Notes under the pieces: model-generated
What the model was told of the DNA's origin: nothing
Database searches by the model: none
Seen by the model: the letters and a program-made list of their open reading frames with translations, nothing else
Assembly (NCBI RefSeq): GCF_000236805.1
Contig: NZ_AGFX01000012.1
Coordinates: forward strand, 488,048 to 552,047
Direction: 5' to 3'
Length of the DNA: 64,000 nt
Origin: Paenibacillus peoriae KCTC 3763
GTDB taxonomy: Bacteria; Bacillota; Bacilli; Paenibacillales; Paenibacillaceae
Program-made: the position numbers and the translations under genes
Shown: positions 45,952 through 54,820 of the stretch, one piece after another
How positions within the stretch are numbered: position 1 is the stretch's first letter
Layout of the letters: each line of letters opens with the position of its first letter

Positions 45952-47190
45952 TTACGCTTCATATTTTTTTAGAATAACCGTAGCATTGTGACCGCCAAAA
46001 CCAAAGGAATTGGACATAACCACATTCAGTTCCGCTTTTCTTGGCTTATTAGGCACATAATCAAGATCGCATTCCGGGTCTTGATTATCCAGATTAATCG
46101 TTGGCGGAATCGTCTGATGCTGAAGAGCAAGACTACAGATTACGGCTTCAACGCCGCCCGCTGCACCCAAGAGATGCCCTGTCATTGACTTGGTCGAGCT
46201 GATTGCTACCTTATAAGCATGCTCTCCAAGCGTTTTCTTGACTGCTTCCGTTTCCGATTTATCACCCACTGGAGTCGATGTACCGTGAGCATTGATATAA
46301 TCAATCTCTTCCGGCTTCAATCCAGCATCGCGGATCGCCATTCTGATACAGCGCGCCGCGCCCTCTGGATCAGGCTCCGTCATATGATGAGCATCGCCAG
46401 AAAGACCGTAGCCAATCACTTCGCCGTAAATACGTGCACCACGCTTCAAAGCATGATCCAACGATTCCAGAATCAGAACACCAGAACCTTCGCCCATCAC
46501 GAATCCATCTCTTTCCGTATCAAAAGGACGGCTTGCCTTTTCAGGTTCATCGTTGCGTGTGGACATCGCCCGCATGGAACAAAATCCAGCCATACCGATC
46601 GGGCGAATCGTCGCCTCAGCACCGCCACAAATCATAACGTCAGCATCACCACGTTGAATCATCCGGTAAGAATCACCGATAGCATGACTGCCTGTGGCAC
46701 AAGCCGTTACTGGCGATGTATTGGGTCCTTTGGCACCGAGTGAAATGGACACTTGACCGGAGCCCATATTGGCAATCATCATCGGAATAAAGAAAGGGCT
46801 TACGCGTTTAGGTCCCTTTTCAATTAATGTATGATGCTGATCCTCCCAAGTACCCAATCCGCCAATACCGGAACCTACAGATACACCTACACGCTCAGCT
46901 TCCGCATTCTCTCCGATAACAAGTCCGCTATCCTTAAGCGCCAGTTTACTGGCTGCAACCGCGAACTGTACAAAGCGGTCCATTTTACGTGCGTCCTTGC
47001 GTTCAATGTAATCCTCTGGATTAAAATCCTTAACGGAAGCGGCTATTTTCGTTGGGTACTCAGTTGTATCGAAAGCTTCGATTGCGCTGATGCCGGATTT
47101 TCCAGCCATCAGATTATCCCACAGTGTGTTCAAATCCTGTCCCAGCGAAGTGATTACACCCATTCCTGTTATGACAACTCGTTGTTTCAA
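45952..47190 (-). CDS. fabF: 3-oxoacyl-ACP synthase II (FabF)
   Basis: Elongating condensing enzyme of fatty acid synthesis, 412 residues. The Cys-His-His triad is visible: Cys in [20 protein letters not shown] near 163, first His in [20 protein letters not shown] near 303, second His in [20 protein letters not shown] near 340. The N-terminus [20 protein letters not shown] is typical. It lies downstream of acpP with a hairpin between them. Confidence 0.98.
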   Translation of the reverse strand: MKQRVVITGMGVITSLGQDLNTLWDNLMAGKSGISAIEAFDTTEYPTKIAASVKDFNPEDYIERKDARKMDRFVQFAVAASKLALKDSGLVIGENAEAERVGVSVGSGIGGLGTWEDQHHTLIEKGPKRVSPFFIPMMIANMGSGQVSISLGAKGPNTSPVTACATGSHAIGDSYRMIQRGDADVMICGGAEATIRPIGMAGFCSMRAMSTRNDEPEKASRPFDTERDGFVMGEGSGVLILESLDHALKRGARIYGEVIGYGLSGDAHHMTEPDPEGAARCIRMAIRDAGLKPEEIDYINAHGTSTPVGDKSETEAVKKTLGEHAYKVAISSTKSMTGHLLGAAGGVEAVICSLALQHQTIPPTINLDNQDPECDLDYVPNKPRKAELNVVMSNSFGFGGHNATVILKKYEA

Positions 47191-47374
47191 AGATAATCAC
47201 CTCTATGTCTACTGCAAATTGTATTTTAAGGTCGCACGCTTTGTGCGCAGAAATAATATAGAATCAACTAAAGTTAGTAATGCCGCATAATCTTCAGCCT
47301 TTGACTTAGTAACGCCCAGTCAAGCTCAAAATACACGGCAATTCCGTCTTTAGTTCAATCTGTATAATTAGGAG

Positions 47375-47404
47375 AAAGTCCCGCCTGTAACAGAACGGGA
47401 CTTT
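47375..47404 (-). terminator. Hairpin between acpP and fabF
   Basis: A perfect nine-base inverted repeat AAAGTCCCG and CGGGACTTT lies 12 bases after the acpP stop. The following minus-strand sequence CTCCTAATTA is only weakly T-rich, so it may be a partial terminator that lowers fabF relative to acpP, or a 3'-end stabiliser. Confidence 0.5.
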
Positions 47405-47415
47405 GTTGACATGAA

Positions 47416-47649
47416 TTAGGTATGAGATTGTATGTACTTTACAACTTCACCTACAGTTGTAATTTTCTCTGCATCTTCATCAGAGATTTCCATATCAAAC
47501 TCATCTTCCAATTCCATAACCAATTCAACTACATCGAGAGAATCAGCGCCTAAATCATCTTTAAAAGATGCTTCAAGTGTAACTTCGGCTTCGTCGGCTC
47601 CCAAACGGTCAACGACAATGCGTTTTACGCGCTCCAATACGTCGGACAT
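47416..47649 (-). CDS. acpP: Acyl carrier protein
   Basis: Carrier of growing acyl chains, 77 residues from ATG 47649 (GGAGG upstream). The phosphopantetheine Ser is in [20 protein letters not shown] near 36. The longer frame upstream is not supported. A hairpin and a 200-base gap separate it from fabF. Confidence 0.97.
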   Translation of the reverse strand: MSDVLERVKRIVVDRLGADEAEVTLEASFKDDLGADSLDVVELVMELEDEFDMEISDEDAEKITTVGEVVKYIQSHT

Positions 47650-47758
47650 CCGGCTCACCTCCTCCTTAGGTATTATACGAAAATTACAATTAAAATGCCA
47701 TAGAAGAGAGTTTTCATTCATTACTCTTCATCGGGGCATGCGGATCGGCAACACATAA

Positions 47759-48508
47759 CTACATGTACATGCCGCCATCCACATGCAAAGTCTGGCCCGT
47801 CATGTATGAGGAAGCGTCAGTGGCCAAGAACAGCACCACGTTCGCAATTTCCTCAGGCCGTCCGAGACGGGCCAGCGGAATACTGCCAAGCATACTATCA
47901 CGCAAATCGTCAGCCAGCACCTGCGTCATCTCCGTATCAATAAATCCGGGAGCTACACAGTTCACTGTAATGCCTCTCGAAGCAAGCTCTTTGGCAGAAG
48001 ATTTGGTAAGACCAATCACGCCTGCTTTAGCAGCTACATAGTTTGCTTGACCTGCATTGCCAAGTACACCAACAACAGAAGAGATATTGATAATTCGACC
48101 GGAACGCTGCTTCATCATAGGCCGTGTAGCTGCCTTGAGGCAATTAAACACACCTTTCAGATTCGTTTCGATCACTTGGTCGAACTCTTCTTCCTTCATA
48201 CGCATGATTAAATTATCTCTTGTTATTCCGGCATTATTCACCAAGATGTCAATCTTGCCCCAAGCGTCGATAACATCCTTGATTAAACGATCCGCCTCGT
48301 CAGCACGCCCGACATTGGCCTGAACCGTAATAGCTTCCACGCCCTTGGCTCGAATCTGCTCTGCAACCTCAGCCGCAGCCGCTTCGCTGCCAGCATAGTT
48401 TACCGCCACATTAGCGCCTGCTTCAGCCAGCGCCAGCGCGATACTACGGCCAATTCCACGCGACGCTCCCGTAACCAGCGCCGTTTTTCCACTTAATGGC
48501 TTAGACAT
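47759..48508 (-). CDS. fabG: 3-oxoacyl-ACP reductase FabG
   Basis: NADPH-dependent ketoreductase, short-chain dehydrogenase fold, 249 residues. Cofactor motif [18 protein letters not shown] near 9-26, NNAG near 89, and catalytic Ser-Tyr-Lys in [20 protein letters not shown] followed by AKAG near 140-160. ATG 48508, seven bases after AGGAGG, was chosen; an adjacent ATG at 48511 is only four bases away from that site. Confidence 0.97.
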   Translation of the reverse strand: MSKPLSGKTALVTGASRGIGRSIALALAEAGANVAVNYAGSEAAAAEVAEQIRAKGVEAITVQANVGRADEADRLIKDVIDAWGKIDILVNNAGITRDNLIMRMKEEEFDQVIETNLKGVFNCLKAATRPMMKQRSGRIINISSVVGVLGNAGQANYVAAKAGVIGLTKSSAKELASRGITVNCVAPGFIDTEMTQVLADDLRDSMLGSIPLARLGRPEEIANVVLFLATDASSYMTGQTLHVDGGMYM

Positions 48509-48550
48509 CATAGTACCTCCTAACAAGTATATAGGCAATCACTAAACCTT

Positions 48551-49492
48551 TTAGCGGGCCTCCAAGGCCTCTATTACAGTAGCAAACGATTCCAGGCTGC
48601 TTATATTATACAGCTTAACCGTTTTGTCGATCTTTTTAACCAATCCGGTTAAAACACTTCCCGGCCCAAACTCAATAAAGGTGTCAACACCCTGCTCCAG
48701 CAGCCATGCCACGCTGTCCTCCCACAGTACCGGGGAATAGACCTGCTCCACCAGCAGCTGGCGAATTTCGTTACCCTCACGCACAGGTTTTGCCGTTACA
48801 TTAGCCACAACCGGAACTTGAGCTTCAGAGAAGGCCACAGACTTCAGCTTGCCGGAAAGCTTGGTTGCCGCTTCCTTCATCAATGAAGAGTGGAAAGGAC
48901 CGCTGACCTCCAAAGTAATAGCGCGCTTGCCGCCTGCTTCCTTGACACGTTCAGCGACCGCAGCTACACCTTCCTTCGTGCCAGATACAACAATTTGTCC
49001 TGGGCAGTTGATATTGGCCAATTCGACCAGTTGACCAGACTCCGTAATATCACGGCATAGTGCTGCCAGCGCTTCACGGTCAGCTCCCAGCACAGCAGCC
49101 ATTCCGCCTTGTCCAGCAGGTATGGCCTGTTCCATGAACTCGCCACGTGCACGAACGATTTCAACCGCGTCCCCGAATGCGAGGACACCGGAAGCAACAA
49201 GTGCGCTGTATTCCCCAAGACTGTGTCCAGCCACATAATCAGGACAAATCCCTTTTTCCTTGAACACTTCATATAATGCAATGCTTGCCGTTAACAGCGC
49301 AGGCTGTGTATTCGATGTCTGTTTCAAGGCTGTGTCCGGCCCTTCAAAAATCAGTGTGCTTAGCGCGAAGCCCAACCGCTCGTCCGCTTGACGGAACACT
49401 TCCTGTGCAGCTGGAATCGCTTCATAAGCGTCTTTAGCCATACCTACAGCTTGTGAACCCTGACCAGGAAATATAAATGCCGTTTTGCCCAT
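48551..49492 (-). CDS. fabD: Malonyl-CoA:ACP transacylase FabD
   Basis: Loads malonate onto ACP, 313 residues. The Ser nucleophile is in VAGHSLGEYSALVASG near 92, the Arg in EIVRARGEFMEQAIP near 117, and the His in SGPFHSSLMKEAA near 201. The N-terminus KTAFIFPGQGSQAVGMAKDA is characteristic. It sits between fabH and fabG. Confidence 0.97.
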   Translation of the reverse strand: MGKTAFIFPGQGSQAVGMAKDAYEAIPAAQEVFRQADERLGFALSTLIFEGPDTALKQTSNTQPALLTASIALYEVFKEKGICPDYVAGHSLGEYSALVASGVLAFGDAVEIVRARGEFMEQAIPAGQGGMAAVLGADREALAALCRDITESGQLVELANINCPGQIVVSGTKEGVAAVAERVKEAGGKRAITLEVSGPFHSSLMKEAATKLSGKLKSVAFSEAQVPVVANVTAKPVREGNEIRQLLVEQVYSPVLWEDSVAWLLEQGVDTFIEFGPGSVLTGLVKKIDKTVKLYNISSLESFATVIEALEAR

Positions 49493-49571
49493 CTTGTATG
49501 CACCTCTCTGTATCCAATGCTTATCCTGTAAAATACCAGAAATTCAGTATTCTATCAAATCGGCCGATTCC

Positions 49572-50561
49572 TTACCAGACAAGAACCGACGCCCCCCAGG
49601 TCAATCCACCGCCGAAGCCCACCATCAATACCCGGTCGCCTTCCTTCATACGGCCTTCCTCAGCTGCTTCCACAAGAGCCAGAGGAATTGATGCTGCCGA
49701 TGTATTTGCATATTTATTAACATTAATAACTACCTTTTCTTCTGGTAAATCCAAACGCTGCATTGCCGATTGGATGATGCGAATATTGGCTTGATGCGGA
49801 ACGAACAGATCGATGTCATCCTTGGTCAATCCTGCTTTTTCCAATACATCAACCGTGGCCGTCCCCATTACACGGACCGCAAACTTGAACACTTCGCGTC
49901 CGTTCATGTAAATATAGTGCTGTTTGTTTTCCAACGTATCCGCACTCGCAGGCAAACGCGAACCGCCAGCTGCCAGGTTCAGCAAGCTGCCTCCTGCACC
50001 TTCGGCACCGAGATCAAAGGATTGAAATCCTCTTCCTTCAGATACTTCACCAATCACTACAGCTCCTGCACCGTCTCCGAAAAGAACACAGGTATTGCGG
50101 TCAGTATAATCTGTAATCCGGGAAAGACAGTCTGCCCCAATGATCAACGCATTGTTATAAATCCCTGTCTTAATGAAGCTTGTTGCCGTTGCCAGTCCAT
50201 ACACAAAACCCGAGCATGCTGCAGACAAATCAAAAGCCGCTGCACCTTTTGCTCCCAGCTTGTCCTGAAGAATGCAGGCAGTTGACGGAAACGCCATATC
50301 CGGTGTAACCGTAGCTACAATGATCAGATCCAAATCTTCTGCCGTCATGCCAGCAGACTTCAACGCCTTAATCGCCGCTTCATAAGCCAAATCAGATGTA
50401 GCCTGCTCCGGGGCCGCAATATGGCGCTCCTGAATCCCTGTACGACTGACAATCCATTCGTCACTGGTTTCTACGATTGCTTCCAGATCTTTATTGGTCA
50501 GAATTTTCTCAGGAACGTATTTCCCCGTTCCGATAATACCAACCGGCCGTAATTTATTCAT
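49572..50561 (-). CDS. fabH: 3-oxoacyl-ACP synthase III (FabH)
   Basis: Starts fatty acid synthesis by condensing acyl-CoA with malonyl-ACP. ATG 50561 gives 329 residues; a GTG at 50573 overlaps the plsX stop but sits on the AGGAAG site. The triad is visible: Cys in FDLSAACSGFVYGLATATSF near 115, His in LFVPHQANIRIIQSAMQRL near 255, Asn in VNKYANTSAASIPLALVEAA near 285. In Bacilli FabH prefers branched primers. Confidence 0.96.
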   Translation of the reverse strand: MNKLRPVGIIGTGKYVPEKILTNKDLEAIVETSDEWIVSRTGIQERHIAAPEQATSDLAYEAAIKALKSAGMTAEDLDLIIVATVTPDMAFPSTACILQDKLGAKGAAAFDLSAACSGFVYGLATATSFIKTGIYNNALIIGADCLSRITDYTDRNTCVLFGDGAGAVVIGEVSEGRGFQSFDLGAEGAGGSLLNLAAGGSRLPASADTLENKQHYIYMNGREVFKFAVRVMGTATVDVLEKAGLTKDDIDLFVPHQANIRIIQSAMQRLDLPEEKVVINVNKYANTSAASIPLALVEAAEEGRMKEGDRVLMVGFGGGLTWGASVLVW

Positions 50562-50569
50562 ATCGTCAC

Positions 50570-51562
50570 TCACTTCCTGCTAATTTCCTTGGATATACTT
50601 TCCACCAATCGGTTTTGCAAGGCCGTGCGGGCCTGTCTTACCGCATTTTTGACGGCAATACCGTCAGATGAACCGTGACTTTTCAAGACGAGTCCGCTCA
50701 GCCCCAGCAAGGGAGCTCCGCCATGCTCCTTATAGTCCAGCTTATCCTTTAGACTGCGAAGTTCGGGCATAATCAATGCCGCCGCCAGCTTGGTCTTTAA
50801 AGACTTGGTGAACTGCTGTTTCAGGAGAGAAAATATCGCTCCGGCCGTACCCTCCAGCGATTTTAACATGATGTTTCCGGCAAATCCGTCGCATACCAGC
50901 ACATCACAATTTCCGGTTAGCACATCTCTGGATTCCACATTACCCACAAAATGGACAGGCAACTGCTCAATAAGAGGAAATGCCAGTTTTGTCAATTCAT
51001 TACCCTTCCCAGCTTCGGTCCCGACGTTCAGCAGACCTACCCTTGGAGAAGCCATACCGTGAACTTTCTGACGATACAGGCTCCCCATCAATGCATACTG
51101 GGCGAGATGCTCGGGCTTGGCATCCATATTGGCTCCCAAGTCCAGTGCCAACACACCCCGATCATCAATCGTCGGTATCATCGGGGCAAGAGCCGGACGT
51201 TCAATCCCTTCCATTCTTCCAACCACCAGCAATCCTGTGGTCATTAGCGCACCGGTATTGCCTGCAGATATCATGGCATCCGCTTCGCCTTCTCTGACCA
51301 TTCGGCCAGCTACAACCATTGAGGCATCCTTTTTGCGCCGTACTGCCTTTACAGGCTCGTCTTGCGCATCGATCATTTCAGATGCATGACGAATGCTGAG
51401 GTTCGCAGGCAGCGTTCTACCGTTCAGAACCGATTCAATCCGTTCACGGTCACCAACCAGCGTAATGTCTGCATCCTTCCATTCCGCCGCCGCAGATAGC
51501 GCACCCTCTACTGTCGCCTCAGGGGCATTGTCTCCTCCCATGGCATCAATGGCGATCCGCAT
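50570..51562 (-). CDS. plsX: Phosphate acyltransferase PlsX
   Basis: Makes acyl-phosphate from acyl-ACP for phospholipid synthesis. ATG 51562 with AGGAGG eight bases upstream gives 330 residues starting MRIAIDAMGGDNAPEATVEG. Other motifs are AMISAGNTGALMTTGLLVVG near 94 and VCDGFAGNIMLKSLEGTAGA near 222. The start lies 17 bases inside the fapR end. Confidence 0.97.
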   Translation of the reverse strand: MRIAIDAMGGDNAPEATVEGALSAAAEWKDADITLVGDRERIESVLNGRTLPANLSIRHASEMIDAQDEPVKAVRRKKDASMVVAGRMVREGEADAMISAGNTGALMTTGLLVVGRMEGIERPALAPMIPTIDDRGVLALDLGANMDAKPEHLAQYALMGSLYRQKVHGMASPRVGLLNVGTEAGKGNELTKLAFPLIEQLPVHFVGNVESRDVLTGNCDVLVCDGFAGNIMLKSLEGTAGAIFSLLKQQFTKSLKTKLAAALIMPELRSLKDKLDYKEHGGAPLLGLSGLVLKSHGSSDGIAVKNAVRQARTALQNRLVESISKEISRK

Positions 51563-52142
51563 GCTGACTTCCTCCTTCGCTATACTCTTCCTCCGTGGAG
51601 CGATAAATGACAAAGTTTCCTTGGAATACCATTTCTTCCCCTACGTAGGCAAATACCTCCACTTTGGCCTTCCCTTTTTGCTCAGGATTTGAGCGTACAT
51701 ATGCCTTGGCAATACACTTCTCCCCCAAATGAACAGGGCGGACAAAGCGAATATCCGCCGAAGCGGTCAATGCTATCTCATCATTAATCACGGCGACGGC
51801 CAATGAATTGGCTTGAGCAAAAACATAATGCCCCCGTGCAATACCGGTGCGTGAAAAGATATGCTCCTCTTTGATTTCAAAGATGGAAATACCGCTTCGG
51901 TCCAATTGGAGATCAACGATATCCCCGATCACTTCATGCAAAGGCAAAGAACGAACCTGATCGTAGGATCGCTCAGCCATCAGCTTTAGCCGCTCCCGCA
52001 ATTCCGGGATTCCGAGTTCCATTCGGTCCAGCCGAATCGTCTGGATGCTTACCTTCAGTTGTCTCGTCAATTCCTGATCCGTTACGAACGGATTATCATC
52101 AATCAATTGAGTCAGCCGCTGCTGTCTCTGTCTTTTCGGCAA
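51546..52142 (-). CDS. fapR: Fatty acid and phospholipid biosynthesis regulator FapR
   Basis: Repressor of lipid synthesis genes that is released by malonyl-CoA. About 198 residues: an N-terminal helix-turn-helix (LTRQLKVSIQTIRLDRMELG near 24-43) and a hot-dog effector domain (GHYVFAQANSLAVAVINDEI near 103). The start is uncertain: TTG 52142 is 18 bases from the AAGGAGG site, while an in-frame ATC at 52151, giving (M)ERLPKRQRQQRL, is ten bases from it. A FapR box lies upstream, so the gene is autoregulated. Confidence 0.95.
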   Translation of the reverse strand: MPKRQRQQRLTQLIDDNPFVTDQELTRQLKVSIQTIRLDRMELGIPELRERLKLMAERSYDQVRSLPLHEVIGDIVDLQLDRSGISIFEIKEEHIFSRTGIARGHYVFAQANSLAVAVINDEIALTASADIRFVRPVHLGEKCIAKAYVRSNPEQKGKAKVEVFAYVGEEMVFQGNFVIYRSTEEEYSEGGSQHADRH

Positions 52143-52285
52143 ACGTTCGATGTCAGTGACGCCTCCTTTCCCTGCAATAAACTGCCGTTCAGCCGACGGT
52201 TCGGGTTACTTCACGTTCTAACGGCAAAACTTCGAGCCTGTTTGTTATCTTGTATGTATAAAGGAACCCCTTCGGCCCTTCTTTC

Positions 52286-52311
52286 TTAGAACCTGGTACT
52301 AAAACAGTATA
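52286..52311 (-). promoter_or_regulatory. fapR promoter region with FapR operator
   Basis: The 17 bases TTAGAACCTGGTACTAA at 52286-52302 match the FapR operator consensus TTAGTACCwGGTACTAA at 16 positions. A -10 element TATACT (minus strand, 52306-52311) lies directly upstream, so the operator covers the transcription start, as in Bacillus. The -35 is weak. Confidence 0.85.
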
Positions 52312-52344
52312 TAGCATGCTGACACAAAAAGAAAGCATGCAAAT

Positions 52345-52382
52345 AAAAAAAGTGACGCCTCACTGGAGTGAAGCGCCACTTT
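52345..52382 (-). terminator. Terminator after rpmF
   Basis: Arms AAAGTGaCGC and GCGcCACTTT with inner TCACT/AGTGA pairing are followed by seven T on the minus strand, 37 bases after the rpmF stop. It separates the DUF177-rpmF unit from the FapR regulon. Confidence 0.88.
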
Positions 52383-52418
52383 CCCTGCGAAGATTCCAAA
52401 GAATCCACTTATCGGACA

Positions 52419-52592
52419 TTATTGAGAGATAATCTCTCTAGCTTTGTACGTTCCGCAAACTTTGCACACATGGTGAGCAAGTTTCAATTCGCCGCATTCG
52501 GAGCATTTCACCATACCTGGTACTGCCAGTTTAAAGTGAGTACGACGTTTGTCGCGACGAGTTTTGGATGTTCTCCGTTGAGGTACTGCCAT
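52419..52592 (-). CDS. rpmF: Ribosomal protein bL32 (zinc form)
   Basis: A 57-residue large-subunit protein starting [20 protein letters not shown], with a C-terminal zinc ribbon (CSEC at about 30-33 and CKVC at about 43-46). GGAGGTGGG lies upstream of ATG 52592; the longer frame is unsupported. It follows the DUF177 gene, a conserved pair. Confidence 0.97.
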   Translation of the reverse strand: MAVPQRRTSKTRRDKRRTHFKLAVPGMVKCSECGELKLAHHVCKVCGTYKAREIISQ

Positions 52593-52781
52593 TATTCCCA
52601 CCTCCTTAACCAAATCGACCCCGCAAAAGCGGGTATGACTTCTTATCTCATTCAAGACTGAAGGTAACTAGCGGAAGCAGTTACTTTACAGCCGGTGAAT
52701 CAAGCCTGCAACATCCATGCACGGGTTCTGTAACTCCCCAGCACAAGCGGATGATGATTTTTTCAGAATTGAACTCAATTC

Positions 52782-53300
52782 TTATTTAAAAAAATCCTTA
52801 AGCCCTGCCAGACGCGGATCAATCTTGTCCGTACTGCCATCATCACTGTCATCGGAGCCGATACTCCAGTTTTGTCCAGCCGCTGGTGCGATCCCCTGAC
52901 AATTCTCACTGCACACAGGCGCAAACGGCACGTTCAGTACAAACAGTTCTTTGCAATACGGTGCAATGTCGAAGGAATCCTCCGTCACAGCGATAAATTC
53001 GCCATCTTCATCCTCCTCTTCACTACCTGAAGAGGTTTGCTTGAACCGTTCACGGAATTCAATCTTCAAATCTTCGTGCATCGGGCTCAAACAGCGTGAA
53101 CACAGCATGTCCAGACCTGCGGTCAGCGTGCCTTCCACGCTCATCAAGCCTTGACCCAGACTAACGGCGACCAGATCGGTCTCCAGCGGGGAAACGGCCG
53201 TAACATCAGCACGATCATCCACCAATTCACTCACGTTTAGAGATTCACGGATCGGAAAAGGACCGTCACTTGTTGCTACTTTGCGAAAAAATAGTTGCAT
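52782..53300 (-). CDS. DUF177 (YceD/YlbN) family protein
   Basis: A 172-residue protein (ATG 53300) of the YceD family, normally encoded just before rpmF and implicated in 23S rRNA accumulation in other organisms. The Cys pairs LCSRCLSPMHEDLKIEFRER near 63-82 and CSENCQG near 136 are typical. The C-terminal part is acidic and ends DPRLAGLKDFFK. Transcribed from a strong promoter at 53328-53357. Confidence 0.92.
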   Translation of the reverse strand: MQLFFRKVATSDGPFPIRESLNVSELVDDRADVTAVSPLETDLVAVSLGQGLMSVEGTLTAGLDMLCSRCLSPMHEDLKIEFRERFKQTSSGSEEEDEDGEFIAVTEDSFDIAPYCKELFVLNVPFAPVCSENCQGIAPAAGQNWSIGSDDSDDGSTDKIDPRLAGLKDFFK

Positions 53301-53327
53301 CACTATCACTCCAAACAAACAAAAATT

Positions 53328-53357
53328 ATTATACCGACTGATCGAGTCGTTTGTCAA
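53328..53357 (-). promoter_or_regulatory. Promoter of the DUF177-rpmF operon
   Basis: Minus strand: perfect -35 TTGACA (53352-53357) and perfect -10 TATAAT (53328-53333) with an 18-base spacer. The spacer contains the hyphenated palindrome CGACT-gatcg-AGTCG. Confidence 0.85.
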
Positions 53358-53584
53358 CACCTTTCACTTTACACCACATACAAACCCATTGATCTTCCAA
53401 TGGTACAGCACGTTTTATGAGGAAGAGAAAATACGTTGCACGGATCATGTACCTGAGCGTATTCGTACCCCCGCCACTCTTCGTGTACAATAATGCGAGT
53501 ATAAAGCTTTTTGCTTCAGGTCTCAATGACTTGTTCAGAATAGTTACCCGGATCAGCTATAAAGAAGGGAGTCGACATACCGCC

Positions 53585-54820
53585 TTGAAAACACTCGGAG
53601 TTATTGTAGAGTATAACCCGCTGCATAACGGACATGTTCAACACTGGAAGGAGTCTCTTCGCATCACTGGCGCAGAGCGCACGGTGGCTGTGATGAGTGG
53701 TCCTTTCCTCCAACGGGGGGAACCCGCGATTACGGACAAATGGTCCCGCACCGAAATGGCACTCGCCATGGGCGTGGACCTGGTTGTGGAGCTGCCTGTG
53801 GCCTATGCCATTCAGCCCGCAGAATGGTTTGCCCACGGGGCGGTCGCCCTGCTCCGCGCCACGGGCGTTGTCGACGCGCTCTGCTTCGGCAGCGAGAGCG
53901 GAGACATCGCGCCGCTGCGCGCGCTGGCCCGCGTGCTGGCGGCAGAGCCGGCCGAGCTCAAGGCCGGCATCGCGCAGCGCCTGCGCAGCGGCGCGAGCTA
54001 TCCCGCCGCCTACGCAGGAGCCGCATCCGCGCTCGCGGCCAAAGGGGCGGACGGCGCTGCGCTCGCCGCCCTCATGCAGCAGCCCAACAATTCGCTCGGG
54101 CTGCATTACTTGATTGCGCTGGAACGGCTGGGCAGCACATTCAAGCCCTTCACCGTAGCCCGCACCGGATCGGGCTACCATGAAGCCGTGGCGCCCGCGG
54201 ACGGAGTCATCGCCAGCGCCACGGCCATCCGCCGTCTCCTGCTGGACGGCGGGCCGGAGGCTGCGTCGCCGTATGTACCAGCGGCGACACTGGAGATTTT
54301 GCGGCGCGAGTGGCAAGCCGGACGCGCGCCGCTGCAATGGGAAGCGTTCAGCCAGCCGCTGCTGAACGCCCTGATCACGCGCAGCCCGCAGCAGCTGGCG
54401 GAGCTGCACGAGGTCACCGAAGGGCTGGAGCATCGCCTGCGGCAATCGCTGTACACGCTGCCCCAGCCCTCGGTCGAGGCATTACTCGCCGCCGTCAAGA
54501 CAAGGCGATATACTCGTACGAAGCTTCAGCGTATGCTTGCACATATTTTGCTGAATCATGCCAAAGCCGATATGTCCCCCGCTGAGCTGGCGAAAGGCCC
54601 CGGTTATATCCGTGTGCTCGGCTTTAATGCGGCTGGACGCGAGCTGCTGGCACGAATGAAGCAGACAGCAACTCTTCCTGTATGGGTCAAGCCGTCTGCC
54701 GGCTCACATCCCCATCTGGATTGGGATACGGCCGCTGCCGCCATACATGCAACCGGGATGCCGCATCCCGCCATCCGCGATATGTATGCCGATTACTTGC
54801 GACCGCCCATTATGGTTTAA
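53585..54820 (+). CDS. tmcAL: tRNA(Met) cytidine acetate ligase TmcAL (YlbM)
   Basis: Forms ac4C34 on elongator tRNA-Met using acetate and ATP. TTG 53585 gives 411 residues starting MKTLGVIVEYNPLHNGHVQH, matching Bacillus; the 56-codon longer frame has no support. The nucleotidyltransferase HxGH-like site is NPLHNGH near 11-17; FLQRGEPAITDKWSRTEMAL is near 40 and MQQPNNSLGLHYLIALERL near 158. The DNA from about 53830 to 54480 is much more GC-rich than its surroundings. The end overlaps the ylbL end by 11 bases. Confidence 0.95.
   Translation: MKTLGVIVEYNPLHNGHVQHWKESLRITGAERTVAVMSGPFLQRGEPAITDKWSRTEMALAMGVDLVVELPVAYAIQPAEWFAHGAVALLRATGVVDALCFGSESGDIAPLRALARVLAAEPAELKAGIAQRLRSGASYPAAYAGAASALAAKGADGAALAALMQQPNNSLGLHYLIALERLGSTFKPFTVARTGSGYHEAVAPADGVIASATAIRRLLLDGGPEAASPYVPAATLEILRREWQAGRAPLQWEAFSQPLLNALITRSPQQLAELHEVTEGLEHRLRQSLYTLPQPSVEALLAAVKTRRYTRTKLQRMLAHILLNHAKADMSPAELAKGPGYIRVLGFNAAGRELLARMKQTATLPVWVKPSAGSHPHLDWDTAAAAIHATGMPHPAIRDMYADYLRPPIMV

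Noticed and set aside
53516-54445. Long minus-strand open frame (309 codons) opposite tmcAL
   Set aside because: It is the GC-rich antisense shadow of the tmcAL coding sequence; the product is Arg/Ala/Gly-rich without domains and has no ribosome binding site.
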